Shown in pieces: positions 1 through 10,880 of a DNA stretch of 64,000 nucleotides; within the stretch, counting starts at the first letter, position 1; every line of letters begins with the position of its first letter. The notes under the pieces are model-generated. The model did not search any database. It was not told where the DNA came from and saw only the letters and a program-made list of their open reading frames with translations. Both the position numbers and the translations under genes were made by a program. Source of the DNA: Cyclaneusma minus (lineage: Eukaryota > Ascomycota > Leotiomycetes > Marthamycetales > Marthamycetaceae). The stretch lies in assembly GCA_037179335.1 (NCBI GenBank), contig JAKZHN010000037.1, positions 62,001 through 126,000 on the forward strand, given 5' to 3'.

Positions 1-1480
1 AATTCGACAAAATGATTGGTTCGCGCAACTGAACATATGTACGGACGTTTTGGTACTACGCCAGCACGTGAGACTTGGGCTGGTCCTCATCATGTCCTCA
101 TCATCAGCCTATGTTTCGAGGGTGCCAGAGGAAGACTCGTGTCCGGGAGGGGAGATTTGACGGCAGTTGAGGCAGGCTGAAGCGCGACTTCGCGATACAC
201 AGATTGTGATTGCTATGCCAGAGACAGACCCAAGTACCCGAGACAGAGAAGCCAGAGGTTAACTCCCTGGGGCAATGCGTAGGAGTGACAGCGGATCGCG
301 GGAGCATCGGAATGAGACGACGCCATTGACGGAGTGGCACTTCGCCGTGCAGTGAGATTTAAGCTGGTATGGAACCCCTTTCCAGAAAGCTGAAGCTGAG
401 AATAATTGGAGACTGTGACGGAGGGGGGCGGAGAAGAGACGAAATATGGAAGGCCGAATAGTGAAGACCCACCGTGTGCAGAATGCATCAAGTATTTGCA
501 TTCAATTGCATTTCGATAACGATGCGCATTGGAAGGGGGAATATGGCATTGATGGGCGGAGGCCTATTTTTTGAAAACTGCATCTTCATCTCCCCAAGCG
601 CCCGCCACCGCAAACACTGTTTGGTTCAGCATAGAGACAACTGGGTGGATGTGGACTCGAAGTCAGAAGTGGCAGCGGTCGAGTCGATGGGGAATTGCAT
701 CAGGCCAATCTGCGCGCCCTTCAATGGTACCACTCATCTGGATTTCGATGGCTGCAACGTGCCTCACTCATCTGGGGAGCACGGCGCCAGGAACTCATTC
801 GCGTGCCAGCTGGTGAACCATGGGACAGCTCACCCATCTCGTGCGCCGGTGGAACGCAAAACGGCGGTCGGCGGCCCGTGGAGCTGGACTGCGAAGGCTA
901 GAAGGCACATTTTTTCTATTTCGGGGCCAAGGGACGATGGACTTGGGGATGGGATGGGGGCTTCGGATCGCCGGGTTGCAGAATGCCAGAGCCCTTGGGA
1001 CAGGCTGGAATGCGGCATGATTGGGCCCGACGAGCAGCAGCTTGGGATGCAGGCGATGTGTTGGCAGACCGGCAGTGCTGCGCCTCGAGTGTCTTTTCCT
1101 CTTGAGGTTGTTGATGTTGGCGGAGGTGGTAATGGATTTCAATGCGCATAAGAGGGCGATGGTCCCTGCGCCACGCTATCCACCTGCTATCAGGCGCTGT
1201 TCCCCTCTGCCGGGCCCGAATTCTCCGTCGCTCGCCGAGATTGCGAGAACGACTTTTACCTCAGGAACAGTTGACCTCTTACCAGCAACCTTAACAGCAC
1301 GCATTAAGAGGGAAGGGGCTAGCGGCCGTCAGCGAGGAGGGAACCTGGAAGCGAGAGGGAAGGAGTTTCAGATGCTTCTTTTTCTCGAACAGCTTCATCT
1401 GTCTTCACTTAATCTCGTGCCGTGGATTCCTTTTCTCCTCGACGCGTCTCCCACTTCTCGCCCACTTTAGCGATTGCCGT
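1..1480. other. Intergenic sequence, no supported gene
   Basis: Several overlapping reading frames of 60-225 codons occur on both strands. None shows a recognisable domain, and no splice chain joins them into one. Composition is ordinary and GC-rich, unlike the A/T block further on. A small gene cannot be excluded by eye. Confidence 0.5.
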
Positions 1481-2132
1481 CGCCACATATTGTCGTCGCC
1501 GATCTTCCCCATCACCACCTCCACACCCAACACTCTCACTCCAGCGGCCAGCTCTGCTCGACTGCCGCCCACCGCACGCACCGCTAGAGCAACTGGTACC
1601 GGTCACACTCGCCGCCGTCCCCCTCGCACGACCTGGCCTGCAGCAATAATCACGGCACGCAGTAAACCGGCTCTGGTGCGACGCGCTGTTCTCTGCTGCC
1701 AGCCCATGCGAGCGCCTAGTCCAGCATAGCTCTGCACTTCTCGGCCCCAACCACGCCCAATTGGTTGTCGGCCCGCTCTCTTTTGGGGAGCTTTAATCTC
1801 TGTGCACCTGTGCGCTGCGTCACAACCCCTGAACCAGACGATAATTATCGGCGACCCGCCCGCAAGAACTGATCCCACCACGCACCTCCGCTCGCCCACT
1901 CTTCCTCGAAAGATACCCCCATTGCGCGCCGAACGCGTCCGTCAACCTCGAGAGATCCTCGAGAACCGGCATTGACAGCTTCGCACTGAAACACCTTACT
2001 TGATTCACCACCCAACGCTCAATCTGACACTGTCCCACCCACGGCTGAGATTAAAGGCGCGCCGACTCTGACTTATGCAGGTGATGCTCTGCGAGAGCAA
2101 CCTTTGACACTGCCAGCACAAGAACCCAAGCC
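1481..2132 (+). promoter_or_regulatory. Pyrimidine-rich promoter/5' leader of the Msb1-like gene
   Basis: About 650 bp directly upstream of the ATG at 2133 are rich in C and CT runs on the plus strand, with CAC/CCA repeats around 1500-1600. Long CT-rich leaders are common upstream of filamentous fungal housekeeping genes. The start itself has a good fungal context, CAAGCCATGG. No transcription start can be fixed from the sequence. Confidence 0.4.
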
Positions 2133-5100
2133 ATGGGGCTTTTTTCCAAAAAGAAGGACAAGGACGGCCAGCCAAAGAAGTCCAAGAAGAAGGGCGCCAT
2201 CCAGAACGGCCAAGATGAGCAGCCCGAGAAGCCAAAGTGGGCGGATGCGTGGACGCGCCCGTCCGTCGACGCGGAAGAAGTTCAGGCTCTTCTTCGAGGC
2301 TGTACGCTGGAATTGAAAGCAAGAGGTACGTTGTCGCCGTTCAATGCGCCGGTTTGCACCAGTTCCCACGTACGGCGTAACGTGGTGCTCGAGGCGGCTC
2401 AATGCTAATCTATTTGCGATTGTACAGCATTGGATCTGCCATTCCTCCTGCTTCCCTTCCGACCGACTTCAGATCCCAGCGCGGCTCGCACTTTCATTCG
2501 CAACTACTTCGACCGCGACCAAGAGCTCAGTCAAGGTGGAGACTATCTGCTCCAGGAACTCCGTCTGACGGAGCCTATGGTAGGCTTTCCCATGCGATCC
2601 CCGAGAAACATTAATTGACGAGTAATAGGTCCTGTGCAGCGTTGTGAAATGGTGCTGGGCTCGACTACCTGGCGGAGTAGTGACGTGGGATGCCTATGAG
2701 CTATTCAAAGTTGGCGAACAAGGTATGAAACGCCGGCGCTCCTTTTCATATGTGGGATTTACTAACCTATTTCGACAGACTCGAATTGGGCCCGAGACTC
2801 TTTCGCGACTTTCATACCCCTCAGCATTGACTCTGACGCGCGCATCAAGATCATCTTCGACTTCTTCGACCTCCTCTCGGCGATCGCTGCACATGGGAAG
2901 GCCAACGGTCTTTCAGGACGAAAGTTGTCGAGATACGCTGGATGGTGGGCTTTTGGCCATGCTGATACGGGCAATGGTTTTGAGGGAGGTTACAAAGGAT
3001 GGGCAGCGTAAGTTTTGGAGTCGCATCGAACAAAAGTCAATGCTAATGAAACCGTAGTGCTGCTGATGCAACGAGCCATCTATTCTTTGCCTATCTCCGA
3101 TCAATGACACCCGAGAACCCCGACAGAGGATTGACCGGAATCTCATCACTTCCAATGTCACTCCAGAAGCTGGTGCAAGAGACCGAATATCCTCCTCAGC
3201 GACCGGAGTTACTACAGTCAGCCACTACCAAAGTCGTCATGATCGTCGATTCGGTATCTCCGACGCCTTTTGCCCTGCTTCGCCGCGCCAATCACTTCGA
3301 GTACCGAGATGACGACCCCGCGCTACAAGAATTCTCCGAATTTGACGACCCCACCAAAGCATTGACTGAAGAGTGTCGCCGCGTTCTGAACTCAATTTCT
3401 TCAGCCAATGACTCGCAAATTACTTCCAACAAGTCAACTGGACTACGTGGTGCTTCCTGGTCGCGATTCGAAGACATAGGATTCTCCGGTGAGTTCCTCG
3501 AAGAAAACGACGGAGCAACGAGTGGTTTCAATACCGGAGACCTACGGAATGGTCTACAGACGAAACCAATGTCCCGAGCAACAGGCGGGGGCAGACCTAC
3601 CACACCATCCTGGGCCGACTTTCTATCTTCTGGGTTTGTTGCCGAGGGATCCAAGAACCCACCTCTTCTTCTACCCCCGGACAAGATTCTCCCGCCAATT
3701 GAGACATCTCGAGGAAACAGCTCTCAGTCACACAACCCAAAGTTCGGACAAAGCGACCTTGAGCCTGGAGAGCTTGCTAGTATCGGCAGACTCGACCTGG
3801 ATGATGCTTTCTGGTGGGTATGGATTACTAGTTTGGCTGGAGAGGAGCCTGCTGTACGCAAAGCTGCTTTCGGTCGATGTGCCGTGGCCGAAACAATCAT
3901 CACGGGTGGTAAGTGGATTGTTTTGGAGGAAATGGTCAAGGGTGCTGCCTCCGCTCCTAATGAAGGTGCCTACATTGCGGAGAAGAAGGGCCTCTTCAGC
4001 TGGACCAAACGTAACAAGGGTTTGAAACGAAGCAAGTCGACTACCGGAAAGGCTGAGAACGACAAGCATCTCCGCCCTGGGTATGCAGCGAATGGCAATA
4101 GCAAGACCAGCATCGGACCTGACCATCAAGCTCGTATCCAGCAAGCCGCTCTTGAGCTGCAGTTGAAGCAGAAGCGGCAAGAGGATGGGCAAGAACTCAA
4201 CTCTCGCCGAGGACGACAACACGACGCTTACTCGACGAGGACCAACAGCGTCCTCACTCTCCAGCCCATGATCGCCAGCGAGGCTTCTCAAGCCATGAAG
4301 TGGGCCCACAAGTATGACAAGGACGCCATCAAAGAAGCCTATCTTGCCAACAACGAGGCTGGCAAAGGTCTGGGTGCGCCTCCATCCTATCTGACCAACG
4401 GCAATGGCCGTATCAGCGAGGAAGCATCCAAGTCATCAAGGCAGGGTAGCCCCGCTGTAGGCAGTCCTGCTTTGTCTCGTGGTGCGAACTCTCCAGCCCC
4501 CGACCGGGATTTAGAGACAGCCCCAGTTGTACCTGCGAAGAATGCAACTCCACCCTCAGCTCCGTTGCCACCTTCGTCGGCTGTTCCTGAGAAAGATTCT
4601 CAGCCTGCGTTAGTATTGGAGAAAGCCGCCGAGGTTGCTCTCCCCACCCAACGTCATCCTATGAGCCCTGGAGCAATGAGTCCTACAGCTATGAGCCCCA
4701 AATTCGAGCAGACACAGTCACGCACTGAAGGTCTGAGCCCCGGGCTTGAGAAGACACAGACGCGTTCCGAATCGAGGGCCGAGCAGATCAGAGACCCGTC
4801 AACTGACGTCCCGTCGCTCACTGACTCCAGCCCTGACCACATCAAGGAACGCAGGAAACTCCAGAAGAAGACTCAATCACCCGGCAAGTTCAAGCAGATG
4901 TTCGGCCGATCGAAGGTCAGGGCCACTGTCGCGGAGGTGGAGAAGATGAACAGCAACAACCAGAGCAGCCTGCAGCCCGGCGGTGCAATTCTAGGCCGCA
5001 GCTTCTCCGGCTACAAGAAGACCAACGCCGATGGGCCTGTCGTGATCGGCGAAGGCAAACCCATTAAAATGCCCGCCCAACCAACCGAGGCAGTTACACG

Positions 5101-5841
5101 TGCCGCTTCTACGCACAAGCGCGAGTTCGCCGAGCCCACATACAACCCCTCCGTCAACGACGACCAAGCCATCTCGCGCGTCGACACCAACGATGCCGAA
5201 GAAGCCAACCAGGCATTCTCCAGCTTCGACCAAGGCCCTCTCGAAGACCAACCAGCCTTCGCTGCCGAGTCGCCCGTGAAAGAACATGCTCCAGCCCAGA
5301 ACGAGTTTTCCACTCCTTCCGAAAGAGTGAACGCCAAGCTGGAGTCTACTGGCGAGGAAGCAGAGCCGACCAGGAAGGTGTCGCCACCAGCGCCGCAATA
5401 TGTGGTCTCGGACCACTGGTCGAAGGTTAGGCAGGAAGCAGCTGCAAGGAAGGCGGCTACTGCGGCTAGGCAGAGCGAGGATCAGTCGAGGGGTGCTGCG
5501 TCGAGCCGGGATAGTGATGGGAATGAGACGAGTGGTGAAGAGAGTAAGTTTTATGTTCCGTGTCTTTGCCCCCAACCCCATCATCGAGAATTTGCGAGAA
5601 GCCGGGGTCATTTGGATTGCAAGTAATCGGGACCTACCCTGCTTACTTGGGTTTCTCCTGAATACCTGGAATACCACCAATCACTTTCAAATTTCCCCAA
5701 TCATTTACTGACTCCATCCACCCAGCCATCGAATCCCGCGTCGCCCGCATCAAAGCTCGCGTCGCCGAGCTCACCGGCAACATAAACGAACCCTCCGCCC
5801 CCTATCCCGTCCGTTCACCGCGCCAAATCCCCCAAGTCTAA
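2133..5841 (+). CDS. MSB1: Msb1/Mug8-domain morphogenesis protein, six exons, 1089 aa
   Basis: Exons inferred as 2133-2325, 2428-2579, 2629-2722, 2779-3007, 3058-5543 and 5726-5841. Introns are GT..AG, the first four 49-102 bp long and the last 182 bp; the frame is kept throughout and ends at TAA 5839-5841. A lysine-rich N-terminus (MGLFSKKKDKDG) leads into the Msb1/Mug8 domain (DUF1708 family), roughly residues 35-450. Its hallmarks include LPFLLLPFRPTSDPSAA, the KWCWARLPGGVVTW segment, FDFFDLLSAIAAHGK, and SPTPFALLRRA followed by FEYRDDD. The C-terminal half is low-complexity and Ser/Pro/Glu-rich with MSP repeats, and the last exon encodes a short helix-like tail. Yeast Msb1 is a bud-site/polarity protein acting with Cdc42 and Rho1-Pkc1 signalling; filamentous homologues are thought to act in polarised growth. 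The family match is firm; the role here is inferred. Confidence 0.86.
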
Positions 5842-7548
5842 TTTCGCTCTACCGTACAACGTCCGTTCCTTTCTCTTGATAATAAAAAAAGAAGAAAGAA
5901 AAGGGATAGAACAAAATTGAAAAAGCCCCCAGGGAAAACATTCGGCAGCGGTATATGCGGTTACAAAAGAGAATGCGGCCAGGCTCAATCTTTCGCTCCT
6001 GATTCTGATTCTGGTTCGAGGCTAACTAGCCTACATGTTGTTGATGTTGTTGATGTTGAGAAGCAGTTGTTGCTTTGTTTGCTTTTTTGAGAGTTTGAGA
6101 AATGATACCACACCATACCCCGTTTCGATTTCGTGTTTGTTTGTTGCTGGATGCTGAGGGGCCGAGGCAATCCCCGACCTGAGAAATTTCCAGCGAGTTG
6201 AGCACTTTGTTTGATTTCGTTTCTTTGAGGGGGATAGTTTGTGCGGAGATGGGGATGCGATGGGGATTGAGGGGGAAGGAGAGCATGCACACGCACAACA
6301 CGAGCATGATACTTGGGTGGAGGGACGAAGGAATGGAAACGGGAAAGGCAACGCCAATGCATACGAGTCAGACGATCAAATTCCTCTGCTTCGCATATCC
6401 GTCTTGTCTTGACATCTTGCCAACCTCCTACCCGCCTGCCTCATTCGTCACCTATGCGTTCTACGACAACAACGCTACGTGTTTCTTCGCCACTCCATCA
6501 AACTTCACCACTCCATCACATCTCCGGGGGGCGGTTTGAGGAATTCACGAGGCTTGGCGCTTCTTTGCTATGTACTCTGCTTCTTTTGATTTTGCGCCCA
6601 CGATGCGCGCGCGCTTTACGCGCTTCCATTTCAGACGGTGCTGGCGGGTGCCTGGTCGGGGGGCTTGGGGGCGATGTTTATGATACCATTACAGATTCTG
6701 TGTTTTCTTTTCCTGTTTGGAGGTTTGCTGAGATTGGTGGAGGGGGGTGGTAATAAATGCGAACAACTGAGCGGTTATCTGGACGTTTTGAAACCTTTGA
6801 AACCCTTGGAGGGCTCCTAAAAGAATCGCTGGTCAGCTGAAGTATCTGGCTGAGGTCACTAGCTAGTACCATGGTACAGAGTGATACAGAGAGCGGGAAA
6901 AGGCGAGGGGGAGGATGGGGTGAATGGGGGGAGTGGTAATGCAATGTGCTTTGATCAAATACCTTGTCTTGTGTTTTTGGGTGTGGGTGTGGGTGTGGGG
7001 TGTTTTTGGGTGTGGGTGTGGAGTTGTGTGATGTTGAGTGTGAGTGTGATGTGTGATGTGTGATGTGATGACTTTGAGGAGCTTGATGACTCGATGACTT
7101 GATTCGATGTGGGGAAGGGTGTGGATGGGTGTGGTTCATGTCTTCCAGAATAATGTTCAGTTTGCTTGCATTTACTCGACATTTTCCAATTGCGAATTTC
7201 CCAAGAATTCCGCGTCAGGCTCTCCGTCTTATTGCGAGAGACGAGGTGATCTGGCACTCTCCTCCCCACAAAACATATCGCCAAGCGTCTTGCAGATAGT
7301 CGAAGTCGAGTATGTTCGAAAACTTCAACCGAATTAGGTAGGTGTTCGAGACGCGTCTTGATGCAACGAAACCCCCCCCAAAAAAAACGCCTGAAAGAAA
7401 GAGCAAGTCCAGGACTCCGAAATGAATGGAATAAATGGAACACCTGAGGGGGCCCGGGGGGCGGAGGAGACTAGTCCAGTCTAGCTTCAATCTTGGTGGG
7501 GGCCGGGGTCGGGGCGGGGGTCGGGGAGGTGGAAGTCCTCGTAGAACG
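5842..7548. other. Intergenic region after the Msb1-like gene
   Basis: An A-rich tract (AATAAAAAAAGAAG) about 40 bp after the stop is a plausible 3'-end signal for the Msb1-like gene. The rest has no convincing gene. Reading frames of 60-160 codons here are low-complexity Ser/His/Pro translations of repeats. Confidence 0.45.
6965..7080. repeat. GT/GGGTGT-rich simple repeat
   Basis: Imperfect runs of GGTGTG and GATGTGT on the plus strand. They account for the His/Thr/Pro-rich minus-strand reading frames seen here, which should not be taken as genes. Confidence 0.75.
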
Positions 7549-7555
7549 CATAGAG

Positions 7556-7715
7556 CGCCGGCACTACCTGTCGCAACTCTATATTTAGCGCGATGGAAAA
7601 GAAGGTGTTGCAGAGTGCTGATAGTGTTGTGGCGCTAGATTTGCAAAAAAAAAAAAAAAAAAAAAAAAAAGTTATCTTTGGCGTACATTAATGAATGAAG
7701 TGGATTAAATGAAAA
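7556..7715 (+). repeat. Poly-A-containing direct repeat, copy 1
   Basis: Begins CGCCGGCACTAC, has GAAAAGAAGGTGTTGCA and GTGCTGATAGT in the middle, a pure run of about 28 A, then GTTATCTTTGGCGTACATTA and the first GAAGTGGATT motif. A second copy in the same order starts just after the assembly gap. The internal A-run suggests a non-LTR (SINE-like) element or a local duplication. No RNA polymerase III boxes were confirmed. Confidence 0.7.
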
Positions 7716-7764
7716 GGAAAAATAATATGAAGTTTTTTAAGTGGATTGTAGTGGATTTAAGTGG

Positions 7765-8101
7765 NNNNNNNNNNNNNNNNNNNNNNNNNNNNNNNNNNNN
7801 NNNNNNNNNNNNNNNNNNNNNNNNNNNNNNNNNNNNNNNNNNNNNNNNNNNNNNNNNNNNNNNNNNNNNNNNNNNNNNNNNNNNNNNNNNNNNNNNNNNN
7901 NNNNNNNNNNNNNNNNNNNNNNNNNNNNNNNNNNNNNNNNNNNNNNNNNNNNNNNNNNNNNNNNNNNNNNNNNNNNNNNNNNNNNNNNNNNNNNNNNNNN
8001 NNNNNNNNNNNNNNNNNNNNNNNNNNNNNNNNNNNNNNNNNNNNNNNNNNNNNNNNNNNNNNNNNNNNNNNNNNNNNNNNNNNNNNNNNNNNNNNNNNNN
8101 N
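7765..8101. other. Assembly gap (337 N)
   Basis: A run of N flanked by GTGGATT minisatellite on the left and the second copy of the poly-A repeat on the right. The gap therefore lies inside a tandem or duplicated array, and its true length is unknown. Confidence 0.98.
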
Positions 8102-8182
8102 CGCCGGCACTACGTGTCGCAACTCTATTTTTAGCGAGTTTGAAAAGAAGGTGTTGCATTGTGCTGATAGTTTTGTGGCGAT

Positions 8183-8213
<31 letters not shown>

Positions 8214-8265
8214 CGTTAGCTTTGGCGTACATTACTGAATGAAGTGGATTAAAGGAAAAGGAAAA
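8102..8265 (+). repeat. Poly-A-containing direct repeat, copy 2
   Basis: Same block order as the copy at 7556: CGCCGGCACTAC, GAAAAGAAGGTGTTGCA, GTGCTGATAGT, an A-run of about 22, then TTTGGCGTACATTA. The copies differ by scattered substitutions and by A-run length. Confidence 0.7.
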
Positions 8266-8390
8266 AGAAGATGAAGTGAGTGAAGTGGATTGAAGTGGAT
8301 TGAAGTGGATTGAAGTGGATTGAAGTGGATGAAGTGGATTAAAGTGGATTAAAGTCGATTGAAGTGAAATAAAGGGAAATAAAGTGAAAA
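8240..8390 (+). repeat. GAAGTGGATT minisatellite
   Basis: Ten or more head-to-tail copies of a 9-10 bp unit, GAAGTGGATT, decaying rightwards to AAAGTGGATT and GAAGTGAAAT. The same unit reappears at 7695-7764 left of the gap, so the gap interrupts this array. It overlaps the open 3' end of the minus-strand gene model next to it. Confidence 0.85.
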
Positions 8391-8400
8391 CTAACGCATA

Positions 8401-9043
8401 AAAATTATCTTCAAGGCCGACACAGGAAAGAAGAAAGGGGATTGTGTGGATGGTACATATGTAGTGCAGGAGCAGGGTGGAGAGGATGATGAAGGCGAGG
8501 TGGAGGTAAGTGTGTGTACGGAGGAAGGCGGAGGTGGTGGGGCGGTGGTGGGGGGTGGGGGGTGTGGTGGAGGGATCTGTGGAGGGATCTGAAATGTCGT
8601 TGATGAAATGGTGGATGTTGAGCGTGGCGACGGTGTGGAGTTCGGGATGGGAGGGGAGATGGTGTGGTAGTGCTTCCTGGTGTTTGGGTGTTGGTTAGTT
8701 TTTGTTAAAGTGGATTTGTGGGATTGTGTGAAACGGCTTTGGGGATTGGGGATTGGGGATTGGGGATTGGGGATTGGGGATTGGGAATTGGGATTGGGGG
8801 CAGAGGGGAACATACGTAGGGATGGGGATAGGTGGCGATTTCTAGTTCTTTGTAGGTGTAGTAGGTGGTTGTGCCGTTGGGGTGCTCGAGTTGCGCGACG
8901 GTGTGGTAAAGGAGTGTGGAGGATGAGGTGCTGCCGGTGGGGGAGGGGGAGCGGGAGCGGGCGGGGGAGGGGGAGCGGGAGCGGGCGGGGGGGGGGGTGC
9001 GGTCTTGGGCGGGGCCGTGAGGGTTATTTGGGAGGGTAGCCAT
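8401..9043 (-). CDS. Putative small membrane protein, two exons, 3' end unresolved
   Basis: Exon 1 runs from ATG at 9043 down to 8816 (76 codons). An intron 8815-8677 has donor GTATGT, branch ACTAAC and acceptor CCAG, and exon 2 opens at 8676 in phase 0. The protein starts MATLPNNPHG, has two SR-rich PARSRSPS repeats, a Tyr-rich stretch (TTTYYTYKELEIATYPHPY), and in exon 2 a hydrophobic segment (HLAFIILSTLLLHYICTI) that could span a membrane. Exon 2 then stays open through about 8400 into the GAAGTGGATT minisatellite without a natural stop. Either a further intron was missed or repeat expansion destroyed the end. I recognise no family. Support is the splice signals and the ordinary amino-acid mix across the junction. 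Confidence 0.4.
8739..8800 (+). repeat. GGGGATT heptamer array inside an intron
   Basis: Seven or more consecutive GGGGATT units with slight decay at the right end. On the minus strand they form the 5' half of the intron 8815-8677. Four-G runs at 7-bp spacing could fold as a G-quadruplex in plus-strand DNA. It differs from the fungal telomere repeat TTAGGG and is not at a contig end. Confidence 0.85.
8938..8998 (+). repeat. G-rich tandem repeat encoding SR/SP repeats on the minus strand
   Basis: Two copies of a unit of about 30 bp, GGGGGAGCGGGAGCGGGCG, ending in a run of ten G. On the minus strand in frame it encodes the PARSRSPS repeats of the putative membrane protein's N-terminus. Confidence 0.65.
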
Positions 9044-9600
9044 GTTTGAAGGATGTTCGTAGGTGAGTGGTGATGGGAAAGTTCTGGTGTGAGAGACTTG
9101 TGTCGAAGATAGGACGGATGCTTTGCTGAAATCCGGGGATGAGATGTTTGGACGTGGAAGAGGCGAGGGGATAATGGTGCGGGATTGAGTCGATTTGGCA
9201 AGGCCTTTCTTATATGTGAAGGGCTGTGTGAGGAATTGTGTAAGATAGAAATGCGAAGGTCGGGCTAAGGAGCCGGCGACTAGGAAAATGGTGAACCGTG
9301 GGCGGGTATATGTGGCTGCTGGTTGTGACATTTGCAGTGGACCGGATGCTCTCGAAGTTGGTACAGTGTCATCGGCCTAAGCAGAGTTTCCAGTTTAGAA
9401 AAGTACCGACCTACACCTGTGTATGGGAACAGCGGGTGTAGGTATGTTTGCCTCGTCGTCTTTTCGATACACAAATGAATTTAAATTTGGAATCACTTCA
9501 TGGCCGACTGTGACGTCTGTTCCCCGGGGAAATTGTATGAATTCCCATTTCCTAACCGCTCTCCGGCCACCAGACCTTTGCTGTGAATTCTACCATCCAC
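9044..9600. other. Intergenic, no gene seen
   Basis: Between two minus-strand gene models. Short reading frames occur on both strands without splice support or domain signal. This should hold the promoter of the gene starting at 9043 and the 3' end of the one ending at 9601. Confidence 0.4.
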
Positions 9601-10144
9601 CTATGTGGGTAAGAGAGGCCCCCGCCTCTGACTCCATCTTTGTACTAGAGTGGAATCAAGCGCTGTCTTCAAGAAAAGCAGCGAAAGAAACGCGCCAATT
9701 AAGACAATTTCCTCAAGAAGCACCCATAGTAGTGGTGCGGATGCGAAGCTGATTATGCTAAGCCCCTCAGTCAGTATAGATTAAGCATGTTGTAAGATTC
9801 AGAGCTGGGGACTTACCGCAAGGTCCGGAGACTGTAATACATCGAGAGGAGGTAAAATGCCAGGCTGTTGATTATGCTGATCCACGTGGTACCTTCGAAG
9901 CAGAGCTGGATATAGGCGAGTCTTTGTTAGTCAAGTAGTTCCAAAAAGAGGCTGTACTAATGATGACGGATTAGGGACACCACGAACATCAAAGAGCCAT
10001 GAATTTCCAGACGTTCGCGGAGCCACGACTGGGCCCGGCAGGCGGGTTTGCTGCTACGATGATTAGCATCGTGGTCGACGACTCCCGAGAAGAAGAGGAG
10101 AAGACAGTCTTAGAAGCTTTGGAAAGACATACACTCTCTGACAT
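9601..10144 (-). CDS. Putative 116-aa protein with two membrane helices, four exons
   Basis: Inferred exons, minus strand: 10144-10133, 10050-9958, 9905-9817 and 9757-9601 (stop TAG 9603-9601). Introns are 82, 52 and 59 bp. All are GT..AG with branch-like GCTAATC, TTGACTAAC and TACTGACTGA, and phase is kept across each. The product has a short polar N-terminus (GNSWLFDVRGVPNP), one hydrophobic segment around ISIINSLAFYLLSMYY, a second around APLLWVLLEEIVLIGAFLSL, and a basic tail (QRWSQRRGPLLPT). The two helices suggest a small integral membrane protein. No family is recognised. The first exon has only four codons and is the weakest part; alternative 5' ends are possible. Support is splice consensus and hydrophobicity alone. 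Confidence 0.4.
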
Positions 10145-10880
10145 TTCGCTGATGATATGAGTTGATGATGTGGGAGTTGGCGCTTTGATTTTGACCTTCC
10201 GGGGGTCGTTGGGGAGATGTTTCACGGGGATTCGGAAAGGGCAAGCCTGTTTCTCTATCGATATGTGTCGATTTGGCAAACCAAAAGTGATTATCTGTAG
10301 CGGCGGGGGGTGAGGTTACTTTTGTATTTACATGGCGATTGTGAGCTGTGAGTGTGCAAGGCCCCAAGCGCTGTGTAAGGAAGGAGTCAACCGTGGTTGA
10401 GTATGAGTGTCACGCCTACCTGACTTGGGTTGGCTCATCGTCTTCCCGATGAATTTCTTAGTTTGCCTCAAGCTTTTCTGCAATATTTGGCTTTCATTCA
10501 CCGAGGCAGGCCACATCCTGTGCGTGCAGATGTGTGAAGAAAGATCACTATGATTGTCAAGTCGACTCTTTCTCAGGATCATCGTCATTTGACCGGACGA
10601 GGTATGCACACAGTGTCGCGTGCGGGATCAAACTCCGCATCTCCGTCTTTCACGAGGGCTTCGTGAGCCTCAGCCAGTAATGCCTTTTTGTGGAAGCTGC
10701 TCCCGGAAGATACGTTGCAATGTCGAAGCGACTCCGCACAAAAATACCTTTGGCTCGCCGAAAACACAGACTATTTATCTGCGAATTTCGCTCTTCCCTG
10801 GTCGCTTCCGCAGCATTTAAAGTCAGCCTGCTGCTCCTGCACTGCCATTTACATCGAGCTTTTTTCATCGGGATTTCCAC
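10145..10880. other. Intergenic, likely divergent promoter region
   Basis: Lies between the minus-strand membrane-protein model and the plus-strand 2EXR-like gene. Reading frames here are short and unsupported. No strong TATA motif was seen upstream of 10881; a CT-rich stretch precedes the ATG. Confidence 0.4.

Noticed and set aside
474..1151. 225-codon frame upstream of the Msb1-like gene
   Set aside because: No domain, overlapping frames of similar length on both strands, and amino-acid composition typical of GC-rich non-coding DNA.
4991..5680. 229-codon minus-strand frame
   Set aside because: Antisense shadow of the large fifth exon of the Msb1-like gene.
7709..8238. Long frames spanning the N run
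   Set aside because: They are open only because N positions cannot be read as stops.
8739..8800. GGGGATT array as telomere repeat
   Set aside because: The fungal telomere unit is TTAGGG; this array is internal, short and inside an intron.
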